Under the pieces are notes generated by a model that ran no database searches, had not been told where the DNA came from, and saw only the letters and a program-made list of their open reading frames with translations. The position numbers and the translations under genes were made by a program. DNA of 5,214 bases from contig PMBW01000220.1 in assembly GCA_003153075.1 (NCBI GenBank), forward strand, positions 1 through 5,214, written 5' to 3'. Source of the DNA: Dehalococcoidia bacterium. Lineage in GTDB: Bacteria; Chloroflexota; Dehalococcoidia; Dehalococcoidales; Fen-1064. This document shows positions 4,880-5,214 of this stretch, in pieces; the stretch's first letter is position 1, and each line of letters begins with the position of its first letter.

Positions 4880-5214
4880 ATGGCAGGAAAATCTTTAACA
4901 TTGCTGGCAGTAGGTGACATCGCACTTCAGCAACCGGACGGACAATCTTTCTTTTCTCTGGCTGCTCCGGTATTAAAAACAGGTGATGTGGTAGTCGGAC
5001 AGGGAGAGGTCGTCTTTACCTCCAGAGGCTACAGCACATTTGTTGGCATGGTTCATACAGCAACAAGCTGCCCGCCAGGTAACATTGGAGCTTTAGCCTA
5101 TGCCGGGTTTAACGTGATAACACTTGCCGGAAATCACATTTGGGATAGCGGCGCACCCGGTATAGAAGACACTATTGCCGGACTGCGGAGTTTAGGAATC
5201 ACTCCGGTTGGCGC
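4880..5214 (+). CDS. CapA family (metallophosphatase-like) protein, N-terminal 111 residues
   Basis: The gene starts at an ATG nine bases after GGAGG (4866-4870) and runs open to the window end. The visible part begins with a beta strand and the metal-site GD (LLAVGDIAL, residues 8-16). It then has GFNVITLAGNHIWDSG near 77-92, matching the Asn-His motif and following helix of the CapA family (PF09587), and IAGLRSLGITPVGA at the truncated end. The second motif, usually N-L-E, reads GQGEVVFTSRG near 40-50, so only the Glu is kept. No signal peptide is visible, whereas poly-gamma-glutamate capsule CapA proteins are membrane anchored. This version is more likely a cytoplasmic phosphodiesterase-like enzyme of unknown substrate. 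It has the same direction as amidohydrolase copy B with no clear terminator between, so they may form an operon. Confidence 0.82.
   Translation, partial: MAGKSLTLLAVGDIALQQPDGQSFFSLAAPVLKTGDVVVGQGEVVFTSRGYSTFVGMVHTATSCPPGNIGALAYAGFNVITLAGNHIWDSGAPGIEDTIAGLRSLGITPVG

Noticed and set aside
1..5214. CRISPR array, transposase or insertion-sequence ends
   Set aside because: No regularly spaced repeats, no transposase-like protein and no terminal inverted repeats with target duplications were seen; the only mobile-element sign is the tRNA fragment.

Overview
The window is bacterial DNA of moderate GC content. It carries ordinary sigma-70-like and Shine-Dalgarno signals, a lipoprotein with a Thr/Ser linker, and amidohydrolase, solute-binding and CapA-type genes. 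The lipoprotein (a Cys23 lipobox, a long Thr/Ser linker, then an NWWDKLGKPQYGG-type entry into the binding domain) reminds me of proteins from Chloroflexota, class Dehalococcoidia. That is recall, not proof, and the taxonomy is tentative.

Left edge (1-300): an unrecognised gene on the minus strand runs off the window. Next to it is the 3' part of a tRNA-Val(UAC) gene, starting in the anticodon loop and ending in CCA. No 5' half is present. This is the usual signature of the distal attachment site of an element integrated into a tRNA gene. Positions 1 to about 257 would then be the end of the element, and everything to the right would be host chromosome.

Positions 301-641 contain no gene I can support. 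They hold a strongly strand-asymmetric A/C-rich tract, an imperfect 10-bp inverted repeat and a small hairpin just beyond the end of the next gene.

Positions 642-4759 form a symmetric module. Two amidohydrolase-2-type paralogs (about 68% identical by eye count) point outwards, one on the minus strand (642-1451) and one on the plus strand (3953-4759). Between them, on the plus strand, is a family-5 ABC transporter solute-binding lipoprotein (1847-3721) with no permease or ATPase beside it. The 395-base gap between the left amidohydrolase and the lipoprotein gene has a near-consensus promoter, an 8-bp-arm palindrome just downstream of the predicted start site, and a leader of about 260 nt with competing hairpins. 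This suggests regulated expression of the binding protein. A plausible reading is capture of a peptide-like or organic-acid solute outside the membrane and its hydrolysis in the cytoplasm by the paralogs, but the substrate cannot be deduced. The two paralogs differ at a key active-site position (His143 versus Arg143), and both have Asn where many relatives have the catalytic Asp.

Right edge (4880-5214): the start of a CapA-family metallophosphatase-like protein, in the same direction as the right amidohydrolase and possibly cotranscribed with it. It is cut off by the window end.
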